Under the pieces are notes generated by a model, which did no database searches, was not told the DNA's origin, and worked only from the letters and a program-made list of their open reading frames with translations. Shown here piece by piece: positions 63,160 through 64,000 of a DNA stretch of 64,000 bases (positions are counted from its first letter, which is position 1; the number at the start of each line of letters is the position of its first letter). The translations under genes and the position numbers were made by a program. This stretch comes from Topomyia yanbarensis (lineage: Eukaryota; Arthropoda; Insecta; Diptera; Culicidae): NCBI RefSeq assembly GCF_030247195.1, contig NC_080671.1:431582539-431646538 (forward strand), in the 5' to 3' direction.

Positions 63160-64000
63160 AGGCTCAAGGAGTGGAACATAATGGAGAGGCAGGGCTCACT
63201 TCCCTACGACAATGGCTCATTCTTAGATGATACTATCAACCAGGAAATTAGTAAGGATTCCCCAGCCGAAAGCTTCACCCAGATAAAGTTGGAAGAAATT
63301 GAAATAATCGATGGAGGGCTAGAAATCAAACCCGAGAAGTCGAAGGAGAGTATAGAAGCAAGTGTAAAGCAGACCATTCCGAATAACACATGTAATGTAT
63401 GCGGTCATAGTTTTAGCTCAACACACAACCTCAAGGAGCACATGCCCCTGCACGACGAAAAAAGACCATTCAAATGTGATGTTTGTGGCTCGAGATTTTC
63501 CAAAGAAAGTCATATTTTGGTACACCATAAGTTAAGGCATAAAGATATCCCTCTTCCTGAGCTAAATTGTCGTTCCCTGAAATGTGATGTTTGCGGCAAA
63601 CAGCTAGGAAGTGCTCGCAGTCTCAGAAATCACAAACTTATTCACGTTGAGAATCGAGTGGATTCATATGCCCACATATGCGATATTTGTGGCAAGAAAT
63701 TCCCGATTCTTGCTAAGCTTGAACGCCACAGAAAGATCCACATGAAAACAAATTCTCACAAATGTAAAACCTGCGGAGCTGGTTTCAATGACTGGGCCAA
63801 CCTCATGAAACACAAGCGCATCCATGCCGTTGAAAAACAGTATATGTGTAATATTTGCAAAATAGCATTTTTCGGACCTTGCGATTTGTCAGCTCACATG
63901 CATGTGCACACCAAAGAAGGAATGATTTGCTGTGATATTTGCGGGGAAGGATTTGCCTTACAACCGGAGCTGACGACGCATAAATCCATACATATCAGGA
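63160..64000 (+). CDS. C2H2 zinc-finger protein, partial at the window end
   Basis: From the ATG at 63181 the frame is open to the window end (273 codons). It begins MERQGSLPYDNGSFLDDTIN, with an acidic linker containing QIKLEEIEIID (psi-K-x-E), then at least seven C2H2 fingers from about residue 75. Several linkers are not TGEKP-like (HDEKRPFK, HAVEKQYM). The N-terminal linker (DDTIN.EI.KD.PAE.F) and VDSY plus LERHRKIHM are shared with the 50.5-kb gene; its finger 1 corresponds to finger 4 here, so finger number has changed since duplication. Seven in-frame codons lie between a TTTTTAG acceptor (63159) and the ATG, ending EWNI, so an upstream exon is possible. The 3' end is outside the window. 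Confidence 0.9.

Overview
The window looks like genomic DNA of an insect, most likely a culicine (Aedes-type) mosquito. The genes are C2H2 zinc-finger transcription factors, some with an arthropod-specific ZAD domain. Introns are 54-65 bp with GT-AG ends. The rest is AT-rich DNA packed with I-, R1- and RTE-clade LINEs, Tc1 and gypsy remnants, and a very dense set of MITEs. The species is an inference; no host single-copy gene outside the zinc-finger family was seen.

Genes. Seven C2H2 genes form a dispersed cluster: 4074-5250 (+, 11 fingers), 6494-7225 (-, 7 fingers), 7854-9036 (+, ZAD + 7 fingers), 27885-28922 (+, broken ZAD exons followed by an intact 6-finger ORF), 41980-43422 (+, ZAD + 9 fingers with an in-frame 54-nt intron hidden in the ORF), 50537-51646 (-, 9 fingers) and 63181-64000 (+, at least 7 fingers, cut by the window end). 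The ZAD introns sit at the same codon in three genes. The 28-kb and 42-kb genes are paralogues, as are the 50.5-kb and 63-kb genes. The linkers of four genes carry a psi-K-x-E (SUMO-type) tetrapeptide. All are expected to be nuclear DNA-binding regulators; their targets cannot be read from the sequence.

Mobile DNA, left to right. 1-3830: nested MITEs and a tandem duplication. 9640-19246: a decayed R1-clade LINE on the minus strand, split by an intact two-ORF I-clade LINE (10761-16718) with a 12-bp target duplication. 19247-26619: TA-type MITEs, two fold-back elements whose arms are minisatellites, and a MITE with 7-bp target duplications that hosts another MITE and a dead Tc1 element. 29686-30551: a palindromic element carrying a pol III (tRNA-like) promoter. 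31422-34649: a hAT-type MITE split by a 2.48-kb non-coding, poly(A)-ended insertion with 33-bp direct repeats. 36660-39000: a five-layer nest of repeats. 39368-40275: a TTAA element. 44316-50400: a LINE/gypsy graveyard. 51979-54860: more MITEs, including an 88-bp near-perfect palindrome. 56194-62442: a 6.2-kb hAT-like shell with perfect 8-bp target duplications, filled with later insertions.

How it fits together: the region reads as a zinc-finger cluster that grew by duplication, in which the intergenic DNA is almost entirely layered transposons. Coding sequences are spared, but one ZAD has been lost. Coordinates of MITEs were read by eye from terminal repeats and may be off by a few bases.
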